In this document: positions 1-8,287 of the stretch, one piece after another | Numbering within the stretch: the stretch's first letter is position 1 | How the letters are laid out: each line of letters opens with the position of its first letter | Source: VFJZ01 sp046598415 | GTDB taxonomy: Bacteria > Actinomycetota > Thermoleophilia > Gaiellales > F1-60-MAGs149 | Assembly: GCA_046598415.1 (NCBI GenBank) | Contig: JBKJIG010000098.1 | Coordinates: forward strand, 1-64,000 | Reading direction: 5' to 3' | DNA length: 64,000 nucleotides | Notes under the pieces: generated by a model | What the model was told of the DNA's origin: nothing | The model's input: the letters and a program-made list of their open reading frames with translations, nothing else | Database searches by the model: none | Made by a program: the position numbers and the translations under genes

Positions 1-1
1 T

Positions 2-1285
2 CCGCGCGGCGGCCTGTGGGCCATCACCGGCCGCGGCGGCACGCGGCGGCTGCGCCACTCGGCCGATGGCCGCACCTGGACGGCGGGCAGCGTCATCCCG
101 GAGCGCCGTCAAGGCGAGGCGAGCCTGCGCGCGGCACAGGACGGCACGGTCTACGCGACCTTCGGCGCCTTCCGCACGTTCCGCACGCGTGACCAGGGCC
201 GCACGTGGACGCGGCTGACGGACCGCGTGCTCGGCCTCGGCCCCGGCTCGCTGGTGTACGGCACCGCCCAGCGCGACCGACCGGTGCCCGATCCGGGCCT
301 GACGGTCTCACGCGACCGCGGCACGACCTGGACGCACCCCGCCGACCGGCGCGCCCGCGCCTCGCTGTCGCTGGTCGTACCGCTCGCGGGCGACGACGTG
401 CTGGTCGCCACCGGCGCCGGCATCGTCCGCTCCGACGACGGCGGGCGCCACTTCACGCGCGCCGACGACGGCTTCGGCCACGCCCGTGCGACCGCGATCG
501 CCGAGACCCGGCAGGGTGTGGCGCTGATCGGCTACGAGCGCGGTCTCGCCTGCTGCGTCGGCGGCGCCTTCACGTTCCACCTGCCACCGGGGGGCGAGCC
601 GCCGCTGTTCATGGCCGCCGACCGCTCGACCGGCGTCGTCTACACCGACCGCGGCTCGACCCGCGACCTCGGCGCGCACTGGCGCCGCTACGCCGCCCAC
701 CCGCTCGCCACGGGCGCCGGCCACGTCTGGGCGGTGCGCGGCGTCGAGCAGTTCCGCCGCCGCGAGCTGCTGACCGGCACCGGCACCGGTCCGCTTCGCG
801 TCGTCAAGCGGCGGCTGGCGGTGCGAAAGTCGCCCGTCGCGATGGTCGTCGTCTCCGGCGCGCTGGTCGCGGTGGGAGCCGACGGCCGCGTGCGGCGCTC
901 GACCGACGGCGGCCGCACCTGGGTGACGCGGCCCGCGGGCGCGCCGGGGTGCGCGTCGGGCATCGCCGCGGACGGCGACGTGGTCTACCTGGACGGCGGC
1001 GCCTACCCGTGTGTCGAGCGCACCGGCCAGCATGGCGTCTGGCGCAGCGCCGACGGCGGCCGGCACTGGTCGAAGACGGCGAGCGTCACCGGCACCCACG
1101 TCGCGGCCGGCGCCGGCCGGGTGGCGATCGCCGACCAGGGCTCGGTGCGCGTGTCGGCAGGCGGCAGCGCCTGGGACCTTCTGCCGGCACTGCCCGACAG
1201 CGCGACGGTCGCGGCGTTGTTGCTGCCCAGCGACGGCAGCCTGCTCGTGCTGGACGACAACGGCCTGATCTGGCGCGAGCGCTAG
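2..1285 (+). CDS. BNR/Asp-box repeat beta-propeller protein (5' end outside window)
   Basis: The frame is open from the left edge, so the N-terminus is missing; the GTG at 227 lies inside the protein. The product carries repeated Asp-box motifs of the S-x-D-x-G-x-T-W type: SADGRTW, RDQGRTW, SRDRGTTW, RSDDGGRHF, STDGGRTW and RSADGGRHW, spaced as in sialidase-like or Ycf48-like propellers. Such folds are usually extracytoplasmic binding or structural modules. I see no sialidase catalytic residues, so enzyme activity is not implied. The stop lies two bases from the stop of the convergent M48 gene. The family call is good; the function is unknown. Confidence 0.75.
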   Translation, partial: PRGGLWAITGRGGTRRLRHSADGRTWTAGSVIPERRQGEASLRAAQDGTVYATFGAFRTFRTRDQGRTWTRLTDRVLGLGPGSLVYGTAQRDRPVPDPGLTVSRDRGTTWTHPADRRARASLSLVVPLAGDDVLVATGAGIVRSDDGGRHFTRADDGFGHARATAIAETRQGVALIGYERGLACCVGGAFTFHLPPGGEPPLFMAADRSTGVVYTDRGSTRDLGAHWRRYAAHPLATGAGHVWAVRGVEQFRRRELLTGTGTGPLRVVKRRLAVRKSPVAMVVVSGALVAVGADGRVRRSTDGGRTWVTRPAGAPGCASGIAADGDVVYLDGGAYPCVERTGQHGVWRSADGGRHWSKTASVTGTHVAAGAGRVAIADQGSVRVSAGGSAWDLLPALPDSATVAALLLPSDGSLLVLDDNGLIWRER

Positions 1286-1287
1286 GT

Positions 1288-2388
1288 TCAGCAGCTAGCC
1301 GCGCGGGCGGCGGCGATGCGCTCGCCCGACGGCGGGTGCGACGAGCGGATCTGCGTCAGCCGCGGCGGTTCCAGTTCGCCGAGGTTCGACGCTACCAGCC
1401 GCTCCATGGCACGGGCGAACGACTCGCCGTCGGCCAGCCGGTAGGCGTACGCGTCGGCTGCGCGCTCGCGCCGGCGCGAGTGCCACGCGGTGACGAGGCC
1501 GAGCGGCAGCGACACGAAGCCGAACGAGAGCGCGAACGCGGGCAGCGCCGCGGGATCACCGGCGCCGCCGTGCGCGAGCGCCGCCGGCAGCCACGCCAGC
1601 AGCGCCGCGGCGAGCGGCCAGGCGAGCAGCGAGGACCCGGCTTCCAGCGCGAGCCCGCGCCACATGTCGCCGTGCGCGTGGTGGGCCAGTTCGTGCGCCA
1701 GCACGGCCCGCGACTCGGCCAGGCGGCCATCATCGTCGTCGGAGTCGCCCGTGAGCGTGTCGCCGAGCAGGATCCGCCGCGTCGGGCCGAGCCCGACCAC
1801 GGCGGCGTTCGCCGACGTCGTCTTCTCCGACATCAGCAGCAGCCGGATGTCGCCGACGCGCAGGCCGCTCCGCGCCACCAGATCCTCGGCCATCGTCCGC
1901 AGCGCGCCCGGCGCGAGCGGCTCGCTGCGCAGGAACAGCGGCAGCAGCAGCACCGGCGCGACCACCGAGAGCACGAGCGACAGCACCAGCGACGCGCCCC
2001 ATGCGAGGTAGGGCCAGCCGTCCGGGAACGAGCGCTGCGCCGTCACCAGCAGCGCCACGGCAGGCAGGCCGAGCACCGCCGCGATCGCCCCCGCCTTGGC
2101 GCGGTCGGCCAGCCAGCCCGAGCGCGACTGCACCGATAGCCCGGCCGCCGTGGCGGCGCGGAACCCGGCCAGCCCGAACGACAGCTGCACCGCCTCGTGC
2201 ACGACGCCGGCGATCAGCACCAGCAGCGCGGCGCGCAGTGGCGCCGGCCCCGGCAGCCGGTCATCCACCCACCCGGCCGCGAGAGCCGCCAGCACCAGCA
2301 CGGTCAGCGACGCGGCGGTCGCGAACCTGCCTCTGCGGCGCGCTGCGCGCCGGTACGCCCGCGCCTCGTCCTGCCGGAGGTCGATCAC
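1288..2388 (-). CDS. M48 family (Ste24-like) membrane zinc metalloprotease
   Basis: A 366-residue integral membrane peptidase. Several hydrophobic segments (about residues 27-40, 52-70, 100-117 and 130-153) precede the zinc motif HELAHH at 232-237. The third ligand region is RRRERAADAY, with Glu308. The segment NAAVVGLGPTRRILLGDTL is the conserved N-A-x-x-x-G...R-R-I substrate-cleft region of the family. M48A/B enzymes cleave membrane or prenylated proteins; the substrate here is unknown. The GTG start is chosen because a TAGGCT -10 hexamer lies exactly 6 bases upstream, suggesting a leaderless transcript independent of the gene before it. Confidence 0.85.
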   Translation of the reverse strand: MIDLRQDEARAYRRAARRRGRFATAASLTVLVLAALAAGWVDDRLPGPAPLRAALLVLIAGVVHEAVQLSFGLAGFRAATAAGLSVQSRSGWLADRAKAGAIAAVLGLPAVALLVTAQRSFPDGWPYLAWGASLVLSLVLSVVAPVLLLPLFLRSEPLAPGALRTMAEDLVARSGLRVGDIRLLLMSEKTTSANAAVVGLGPTRRILLGDTLTGDSDDDDGRLAESRAVLAHELAHHAHGDMWRGLALEAGSSLLAWPLAAALLAWLPAALAHGGAGDPAALPAFALSFGFVSLPLGLVTAWHSRRRERAADAYAYRLADGESFARAMERLVASNLGELEPPRLTQIRSSHPPSGERIAAARAASC

Positions 2389-2394
2389 GCCCGG

Positions 2395-2400
2395 AGCCTA
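2395..2400 (-). promoter_or_regulatory. Leaderless -10 box of the M48 gene
   Basis: Minus strand TAGGCT, 6 bases before the GTG start at 2388, with no Shine-Dalgarno sequence between. It sits in the 23-bp gap after the upstream gene's stop. Confidence 0.5.
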
Positions 2401-2411
2401 CGCCGTACCGA

Positions 2412-3725
2412 CTACGCCGATCGCACCAGGTTCGTCACCGATTGCGGACGGGGACGGGTGCCGAGCAGCACGGCGTCGAGCGTGGCACCGAGCTTGGAGG
2501 CGTCGGCGCCGTGGTCGAGCGCGGCGGCGAGCACCGAGCGGGCGATGTCGCCGACCACGGTGGCGAGCTCCTCGGTGTCGGTCAGCGGGGCGTCGGGACG
2601 GGCCAGCCGCAGCGCCGCCTGCATCGCGATCGCGACGTCCTCGCGGTCGGCGGCGTTGGCTCCCACCAGTGCGGCGGCGCGCATGGCGACGGCGTGCGGG
2701 CCGGCGCCGTCGGCTCCGAGCAGCGGCTCGACGGCCGCGGCCAGACCCGCCGCGCGCTCGGCCGCGACGGCGGCGCCGCTGGCAGAGGCCCACCGTCCGA
2801 GCGCCACCGCGATCGGACCGCCATGCACCTCGGCGTCGGCCATGCGGTCGGCGAGGGCGCGCACCATGAAGAGCTTCTGCGGATCGAGCCGCACGGGATC
2901 GCCCGGTAGCACCTGCGTGACCGAGGCCGGCAGCGCGCGAACGGCGCGCGGCGCCCAGTCGACGCGCTCGAACAGCACCGGGCCGACGGTGATCGGACCG
3001 CCGAACACCAGGCGCAGTGCCAGGATCGCGCGGGCGAACCGGCGCGCGGTGTCGGGCATCTCGCCACCGTCGGCGCGCGGCATGGCGACGTCCAGCTCGA
3101 GGCCCAGCAGGCGGTCGCGGGCGACGCCGAACCGTTCCGGCAGGAGACCCTGGCACTCGGGCCACGACTCGGCCAGCTCGACGGGCGAGATGCGGCGCGC
3201 GCGGATGTCCTGTCCCAGATCGTGCGAGCCGTCGATGGCGCGCAGGCCGATGACGGGCGCGAAGCCGGTGAACGAGCGCCGCGTCTGGGCGACGTCGGAC
3301 AGCATGCGGTCGAAGATCCCGTCGAACACGCCATCGTCGAAGTCGAATCCGCCGGCGCCCTCGGCGACGCCCACCAGCAGCGGCACCAGCACGGCCGCGC
3401 GCAGGGCGTCCTCGTCCGACTCGGCGTCGGGGGCGTAGTCGCGGGCCACGCCGAGCACGGCCGGGTCGTCGGCCAGCGACGAGACGGCCAGCCGGTAATC
3501 GGCGAGCGCCACGATGCGCTCCAGCCGGGCCTCGATGTACGTGCGGTACAGCGGCCGGTACTCGTACAGCGACGGGCCGTCGTGCTGGTTGCGGGAGTCG
3601 AGCGCGAACGGCACCTCGTCGCCGTGCTCGACATCGGCCGAGAGCTCGCGGAGCGCGGCCTGGACGAAGTGGGCGACCGCTCGGCGCGCCTCGGGCCGAC
3701 GGACGGTGGGGCTCGCGGCGGGCAT
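2412..3725 (-). CDS. Uncharacterised 437-aa protein, possibly HEPN-like at the C-terminus
   Basis: I do not recognise this protein firmly. It is soluble, acidic and alanine-rich, with no signal peptide or membrane segment. The N-terminal half has a Tyr/Arg-rich patch (SLYEYRPLYRTYIEARL). The helical C-terminal third (alternating segments around RWASA, AAAVEPLLGADG and AVAMRAAALVGA) resembles in spacing the helices of ApeA-like HEPN domains. That is only a visual resemblance, and the Rx4-6H HEPN motif is not evident. GAAGGG lies upstream of the ATG as a weak ribosome site. Coding potential is good over the whole length. Confidence 0.6.
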   Translation of the reverse strand: MPAASPTVRRPEARRAVAHFVQAALRELSADVEHGDEVPFALDSRNQHDGPSLYEYRPLYRTYIEARLERIVALADYRLAVSSLADDPAVLGVARDYAPDAESDEDALRAAVLVPLLVGVAEGAGGFDFDDGVFDGIFDRMLSDVAQTRRSFTGFAPVIGLRAIDGSHDLGQDIRARRISPVELAESWPECQGLLPERFGVARDRLLGLELDVAMPRADGGEMPDTARRFARAILALRLVFGGPITVGPVLFERVDWAPRAVRALPASVTQVLPGDPVRLDPQKLFMVRALADRMADAEVHGGPIAVALGRWASASGAAVAAERAAGLAAAVEPLLGADGAGPHAVAMRAAALVGANAADREDVAIAMQAALRLARPDAPLTDTEELATVVGDIARSVLAAALDHGADASKLGATLDAVLLGTRPRPQSVTNLVRSA

Positions 3726-3776
3726 GGAACCGCCCTTCGCCGCCGTCGCGGCCGATCCTGCCGCCGGTCTGCGGCG

Positions 3777-4064
3777 CTAGCGGTGCTGGGCGACCTGCTC
3801 GGCCAGGAAGCGCAGCGCCCACGCGCCGGCGAGCACCATGTAGCCGATCAGGATCACGCCGCCGGCGAAGCCGAGGAACGTCGCCGCCTCGGTGCCCGCC
3901 GCGTGCGCCCGCCCGGCGACGAACGCCACCAGCAGCGGCGCCGCGACACCGCCGGCGATGACCAGCGTGAGGCGCGTCAGCGAGGTCGGCCGGCATGGCT
4001 CCAGGCCCCGGCCGAGGAAGAAGGCGACCGCGATGCTGGCGGCGAGAACGAGGAGCCCGGTCAC
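3777..4064 (-). CDS. Small membrane protein, three predicted TM segments
   Basis: A 95-residue protein made almost entirely of hydrophobic helices: about residues 3-18 (LLVLAASIAVAFFLG), 32-49 (LTLVIAGGVAAPLLVAFV) and 62-85 (AATFLGFAGGVILIGYMVLAGA). It ends in a short polar tail. No family is recognised. The GTG start is supported by TACAGT lying 6 bases upstream, a leaderless arrangement. The gene lies 51 bp upstream of the 437-aa gene on the same strand, so the two may be co-transcribed. Confidence 0.6.
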   Translation of the reverse strand: MTGLLVLAASIAVAFFLGRGLEPCRPTSLTRLTLVIAGGVAAPLLVAFVAGRAHAAGTEAATFLGFAGGVILIGYMVLAGAWALRFLAEQVAQHR

Positions 4065-4070
4065 GGCACG

Positions 4071-4076
4071 ACTGTA
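4071..4076 (-). promoter_or_regulatory. Leaderless -10 box of the small membrane protein gene
   Basis: Minus strand TACAGT, 6 bases before GTG at 4064. Confidence 0.5.
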
Positions 4077-4135
4077 CCCCGATCGGGGGATGCCCGGGAA
4101 GCGCGGATCGCCGATCCGTCGGCCGGCTGGACACC

Positions 4136-4276
4136 ATGCTGTTCGTCATCACGGCCGTGGTCGTAACGTTCCAGCTGACGCAGATCGTGCCGCGCGCGCT
4201 GCTGGTCGTCTGCGGCCTCGTCTTCGCATCGGCCGGCCGGCGCTCCGCCGACGGCTGCCGCGTCACCAGGGAGTGA
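4136..4276 (+). CDS. Possible 46-aa single-TM small protein
   Basis: A short ATG reading frame in the roughly 200-bp gap between two minus-strand genes. The predicted peptide begins MLFVITAVVVTFQL, continues with one hydrophobic helix (about residues 2-31) and ends in a basic, cysteine-containing tail. It overlaps the end of the M24 gene by 14 bases. There is no ribosome site and no good promoter, so it could be chance in GC-rich DNA. Confidence 0.25.
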   Translation: MLFVITAVVVTFQLTQIVPRALLVVCGLVFASAGRRSADGCRVTRE

Positions 4277-5432
4277 GGTTCTCCGGGTCGCCCTGCTCGC
4301 GGACGAGGTAGGTGTTCTCGACGCCGACGGCGCCGACCCCGGCGAACGCGAGCTTCGGCTCGACGGCGATCACGTGACCGGCCTCGAGCGGCAGGTCGAG
4401 CCCGCGCGCGAGGAACGGCGGCTCGTTGATCTCGAGCCCGATGCCGTGGCCGATGAACGACACGCGCGCCGCGCCCGATCCCATCCAGCCGTCGCCGAAG
4501 CCGGCCTCGGTGGCCATCTCCAGGCCACGCAGGTACGGCACCTGCCAGGGCGTGCCCGGGACGAGCAGCGTCTCCACCTCGGCCAGGATCTGCTCGCAGA
4601 CGCGCAGCGCGGCGGCGAGCGGCTCGGCCAGCGGCCCGACGCTGAACGTGCGGGTCGCGTCGGCCAGGTAGCCGTCGGTGGCGCCGACCAGGTCGACCGA
4701 GACGCCGGTGCCCTCGCTGATCAGGCCCGCCCGCGGCCCGCGGCCGACAGCCGGCGAGAGGCCCCAGCCGCCGAACGGCGTGTCGGACGAGGCGGGAACG
4801 GCCGCGTCGGGCCCGGCCAGCACGGCACCGAAGTACATCTCGCCGTTCATGCCGCGGAACCGGCACGGCCCCTGGTGTCCGTGCGAACGCATGATGCGCT
4901 CCAGCTCGATCTGCAGCTCGAGGTCGGTCATGCCCGCGTGCAGCAGCTGCGGCGTGGCGACGTGCGCGATGCGGATCTGCTCGGCGGCGGCGCGGATGCG
5001 GCCGACCTCCCACTCCGACTTGCGGGCGCGCAGCGGGCGCAGCGCGGGCATGCAGTCGCGCAGCTCGACGCCCGGCAGCGCGCGGACGTAGCGCTGGTAG
5101 TTCGCGACCGGCAGCACGTCGAACTCCAGCCCGAGGCTCTTGATGTCACCGGCCACGTCGAGGATCGCCGGGCCGAGGTCGCGTAGCGAGGTCAGCGGCT
5201 CGACGCGCTGCAGCGGCGACTCGTCCCGGGCGCGGCCCAGGTCGCGGCGCACGAGGTACACCGGCTCGCCGGCGGCGGGCACCACCAGGTGGGCGTCCTG
5301 GTTGGTGCCGGTGAGGTAGTAGAGATCGCTCGATTCGACGATCAGCGCGGCGTCGAGGCCGTCGGCCTGCAGCGCGGACTGGAAGGCGCCGATGCGGCGC
5401 TCGATCTCCTGTCGGGGGACGGTCGGCGGCAT
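4263..5432 (-). CDS. M24 family (Xaa-Pro type) metallopeptidase
   Basis: A 389-residue aminopeptidase P/prolidase-like protein with an N-terminal creatinase-type domain (about 1-130) and a C-terminal pita-bread domain. The five metal ligands of the family are present: Asp in SVDLVGATDGY, Asp in LADATRTF, His in FIGHGIGLEINE, Glu in AVEPKLAF and Glu in GVENTYLV. The predicted role is cleavage of Xaa-Pro peptide bonds in the cytoplasm. The frame extends upstream to 5474, but the ATG at 5432 is chosen because TATTGT lies 7 bases before it. The longer form would also run into the divergent amidohydrolase gene. Confidence 0.85.
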   Translation of the reverse strand: MPPTVPRQEIERRIGAFQSALQADGLDAALIVESSDLYYLTGTNQDAHLVVPAAGEPVYLVRRDLGRARDESPLQRVEPLTSLRDLGPAILDVAGDIKSLGLEFDVLPVANYQRYVRALPGVELRDCMPALRPLRARKSEWEVGRIRAAAEQIRIAHVATPQLLHAGMTDLELQIELERIMRSHGHQGPCRFRGMNGEMYFGAVLAGPDAAVPASSDTPFGGWGLSPAVGRGPRAGLISEGTGVSVDLVGATDGYLADATRTFSVGPLAEPLAAALRVCEQILAEVETLLVPGTPWQVPYLRGLEMATEAGFGDGWMGSGAARVSFIGHGIGLEINEPPFLARGLDLPLEAGHVIAVEPKLAFAGVGAVGVENTYLVREQGDPENLTPW

Positions 5433-5439
5433 CCGCGAA

Positions 5440-5445
5440 ACAATA
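5440..5445 (-). promoter_or_regulatory. -10 box of the M24 peptidase gene in a 19-bp divergent gap
   Basis: Minus strand TATTGT, 7 bases before ATG at 5432. The same AT-rich bases lie 6 bases before the divergent GTG at 5452, so both promoters must share this spot. Confidence 0.45.
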
Positions 5446-5451
5446 CGGCCC

Positions 5452-6942
5452 GTGATCCTCACGAACGGGCGCATCTACACGCTCGACTCCGTTGCGCCGC
5501 GTATCGCCGGCCTGCCCATCACCCGCGACGGCCGGGTCGCGCGCGGCGTCGAGGCATGGGAGGGCGAGGCCTCGCAGGTGTCGAACGAGCGCGTCGATCT
5601 CGGCGGCCGCACCGTGCTGCCCGGACTGGTCGACGCGCACGTGCACTTCCGGACGTGGGCGATCGAGCGATCGCGGGTCGACCTGACCGGCTCGCGCAGC
5701 CTGCGCGAAATCGCCGGGCGCGCCGCCGCGGCTGCGGGCGATTGGGTGATCGGCCAGGGCTGGCGGGCCATCGACGCGGGCGGCGAGCCCGATGCTGCGC
5801 TGCTGGACGAGGTCTGCGGCGACCGGCCGGTGGCGCTGTGGGCGCACGACCGCCACACGCTGGTCCTGTCCTCGCGCGCGATGGAGCTGACCGGCACCGT
5901 CACGCCGGGCGGCCTCCTGCGCGAGCACGACGCGTGGAACGTGCCGCTGCCCGAGCCCTCGCCCGCGGCCGCTCGCGTCGCCGTCGACGCCGGGCAGGCC
6001 ATCGCCCACGCCGCCGGCGTCACACAGGTGCACGACCTGGAGCGCGACGGCGGCTTCACGATCTGGCAGCAGCTGCACGCAGACCGGTCGCTCACCCTGC
6101 GCGTCAGCGCGGCGCAGCAGGCCGACCGCATCGACGGGCTGCGTGCGGCCGAGCTGCGCACCGGGTTCGGCGACGATCGCCTGCAGGTCGGGCCGGTGAA
6201 GGCGTTCCTCGACGGCACGGTCGGCTCGCGGACGGCCCAGATGCTGGAGCCGTTCGCCGACGGCGGCACCGGGCTGGAGCTGCTGTCACAGGCCGACTTC
6301 GCGCTGCTGGTGCGCCAGGCGGCGGAGGGCGGCCTCGCGGTCGCGGTGCATGCGATCGGCGACCGGGCGTGCCGGGCGGCGCTCGACGCCTTCGAGCAGA
6401 CGCGGGACACCTGGCAACCGCAGGGCCTCCGGCAGCGGATCGAGCACGCGCAGCTGCTGCACCCCGACGACGTGGCGCGGTTCGGGCAGCTCGGCGTGAT
6501 CGCGTCGATGCAGCCGTCGCACGCGCCGTCCGACCGCGACGTCGCCGACGCGGCCTGGGGCGACCGCGCCGCGCTCGCCTACGCCTGGCGGGCGCTTGCC
6601 GACGCCGGCGCCGCGCTGGCCTTCGGATCCGACGCGCCGATCGAGCCGCTGGCACCGCTCGAGGGCATCCACGCGGCCGTCAACCGGACGCTCGGCGATC
6701 GTCCCCCGTGGCGCTCGGACCAGGCGCTGACCGTGGCCGAGGCCGTCGCCGGATTCACCCGCGGCGCGGCGTACGCGGCAGGCTGGGAGAAGCGCCTCGG
6801 ACGCCTCAGTCCCGGCTTCGAGGCCGACCTCGTGGTGCTCGACGACGACCCGTTCACGTGTCCGCCCGAGCGCATCGCGGCGATCGGGGTCGTGGCCACG
6901 ATGGTGGGCGGGCGCTGGGTGCACGGCCGGCCCCCGTGGTGA
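5452..6942 (+). CDS. YtcJ-like amidohydrolase
   Basis: A 496-residue metal-dependent hydrolase of the amidohydrolase-3 (YtcJ/NfdA) family. The motifs in order are DAHVHF (first metal His pair), AHDRHTLVLSSRAMELTG, KAFLDGTVGS, AVHAIGDRA, RIEHAQLLHPDDV and FGSDAPIEPL (catalytic Asp region). Members hydrolyse N-formyl or other amides; the substrate cannot be read from the sequence. The start is a GTG 20 bases from the divergent M24 gene; an upstream extension would overlap that gene. The TGA stop overlaps the GTG start of the next gene, so the two are translationally coupled. Confidence 0.85.
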   Translation: MILTNGRIYTLDSVAPRIAGLPITRDGRVARGVEAWEGEASQVSNERVDLGGRTVLPGLVDAHVHFRTWAIERSRVDLTGSRSLREIAGRAAAAAGDWVIGQGWRAIDAGGEPDAALLDEVCGDRPVALWAHDRHTLVLSSRAMELTGTVTPGGLLREHDAWNVPLPEPSPAAARVAVDAGQAIAHAAGVTQVHDLERDGGFTIWQQLHADRSLTLRVSAAQQADRIDGLRAAELRTGFGDDRLQVGPVKAFLDGTVGSRTAQMLEPFADGGTGLELLSQADFALLVRQAAEGGLAVAVHAIGDRACRAALDAFEQTRDTWQPQGLRQRIEHAQLLHPDDVARFGQLGVIASMQPSHAPSDRDVADAAWGDRAALAYAWRALADAGAALAFGSDAPIEPLAPLEGIHAAVNRTLGDRPPWRSDQALTVAEAVAGFTRGAAYAAGWEKRLGRLSPGFEADLVVLDDDPFTCPPERIAAIGVVATMVGGRWVHGRPPW

Positions 6943-8255
6943 CGGGGGCCTCCTACCGCCTGCTGTTCGCGCGCGAGCGCCGTGCGCTCGTGCTCGCCGC
7001 GTCGGGCGCCTCGTTCCTGGTCTCGTTCGACGCGCTGATGCTGGCCGCGTCGCTGCCCTCGGCCGCGCGCGAGCTGGGCGGGCTCGAGCGGTTCTCGCTC
7101 GCCGTCGGCGCCTACGCGATCACGCTCGTCGCCGGCCTGCCGGTGTCGGGCTGGCTGATCGCGCGGGCCGGGCCGCTCCGCGCGCTGGTGGCCGGGGTGT
7201 CGCTGTACGCCGCCGGAGCGGTGATCGGCGCGGCCGCCCCGAGCATCGAGGTGATCGCCGCCGGCCGCGCCGTCACGGGCCTCGGCGCCGGGATGCTGCT
7301 GGCCGCGCCGCCTGCCATCTACACGCTCGCACTCGACCCGCCGCTGCGCCGCTACGCGTTCGGCCTCAACTCGGCCGTCTGGGGCCTCTCGGCGCTGCTC
7401 GGGCCGCTGCTCGGCTCGTTGCTGGCGGCCGGCCCCGGCTGGCGCTGGGTGTTCGCGGTGGAGCTGCTACCGCTCGCCGTCACGCTCTCCCTCGCGCTCG
7501 CGGGCACGCGCGGCGTGATCGGCCACATGGAGACAGCGCGGCTGGCGCCGGCCGGACCGGTGCTGCTGGCGCTGGCCACGCTGGCGCTGCTGGTCGAGCC
7601 GAAGGTCGCCGTGGTGCCGATCCTGCTCTTCCTCTGGCACGAGCACCGCACGTCGGGCCCGATCTTCCCCTCGACGCGGCCCGGGCGGCGCGTGACGATC
7701 CTGGTGCTGGCCACCGGCGTCGCGTTCATGGGCTGCCAGGCGTACGTGGTGCTCGATCTGCAGTCGGGCGCCGGCTGGAGCGTCGCCGAGACGGCGGTGC
7801 CGCTGGTCGCCGCCACGGTGGCGTGGACGATCGGCTCGGTCGGGGCGGCGCCGCTGCACCTGGATCCCGTGCGGCAGCTGGTGATCGGGCACGTGTTCGT
7901 CGTCGCCGGCTGCGGCCTGATGGCGCTGCCCCTCGACGGTGGCAGCATGGTCGCGATCGGCATCTCCGTCGCGGGGCTCGGCATGGGCATCCAGAGCCCG
8001 GCCGCGTTCATTGCGATCGCCCCCGACGGCGACCCGCGCGCCGCAGCCGCCGTGCCGCTCGCGCGCAACCTCGGCGCGGGCGTCGGCGTTGCCCTGACGG
8101 GCGGCGCGATCACGGCGCTGGCGGGCGCCGCCGCCCTGGTCGCAGCCGAGGACGGGGCGGTCGTGCCCGACCTGCACTCGGCCGCCCAGGGCGCGTTTCT
8201 GATCGCCGCCCTGGTGTGTGCAGCCGCGTTGCCGGCGGCACGCCTGGCCCGTTGA
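6939..8255 (+). CDS. MFS transporter
   Basis: A 438-residue major facilitator superfamily protein with about 12 hydrophobic segments. The early part (SFLVSFDALMLAASLPSAA, then GWLIARAGPLRALVAG) resembles the DHA2/EmrB-type drug-proton antiporters, with an RAGPLR-type loop after TM2. The GTG start overlaps the amidohydrolase stop (GTGA), so the two form an operon. The transporter may handle the hydrolase's substrate or product, but this is inference from context only. Confidence 0.8.
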   Translation: MTGASYRLLFARERRALVLAASGASFLVSFDALMLAASLPSAARELGGLERFSLAVGAYAITLVAGLPVSGWLIARAGPLRALVAGVSLYAAGAVIGAAAPSIEVIAAGRAVTGLGAGMLLAAPPAIYTLALDPPLRRYAFGLNSAVWGLSALLGPLLGSLLAAGPGWRWVFAVELLPLAVTLSLALAGTRGVIGHMETARLAPAGPVLLALATLALLVEPKVAVVPILLFLWHEHRTSGPIFPSTRPGRRVTILVLATGVAFMGCQAYVVLDLQSGAGWSVAETAVPLVAATVAWTIGSVGAAPLHLDPVRQLVIGHVFVVAGCGLMALPLDGGSMVAIGISVAGLGMGIQSPAAFIAIAPDGDPRAAAAVPLARNLGAGVGVALTGGAITALAGAAALVAAEDGAVVPDLHSAAQGAFLIAALVCAAALPAARLAR

Positions 8256-8281
8256 AGTTCTGCCCCGGTCCGGCCGATAAC
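8252..8281 (+). promoter_or_regulatory. Leaderless promoter of the GGDEF/HD-GYP gene
   Basis: TTGAAG at 8252-8257, an 18-bp spacer, GATAAC at 8276-8281, then 6 bases to the GTG start. This is one of the best sigma-A-like promoters in the window; its -35 overlaps the upstream stop codon. Confidence 0.6.
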
Positions 8282-8287
8282 CACAGG

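Noticed and set aside
205..2139. Long plus-strand frame over the propeller and M48 genes
   Set aside because: Arg-rich product that crosses two well-supported genes on opposite strands.
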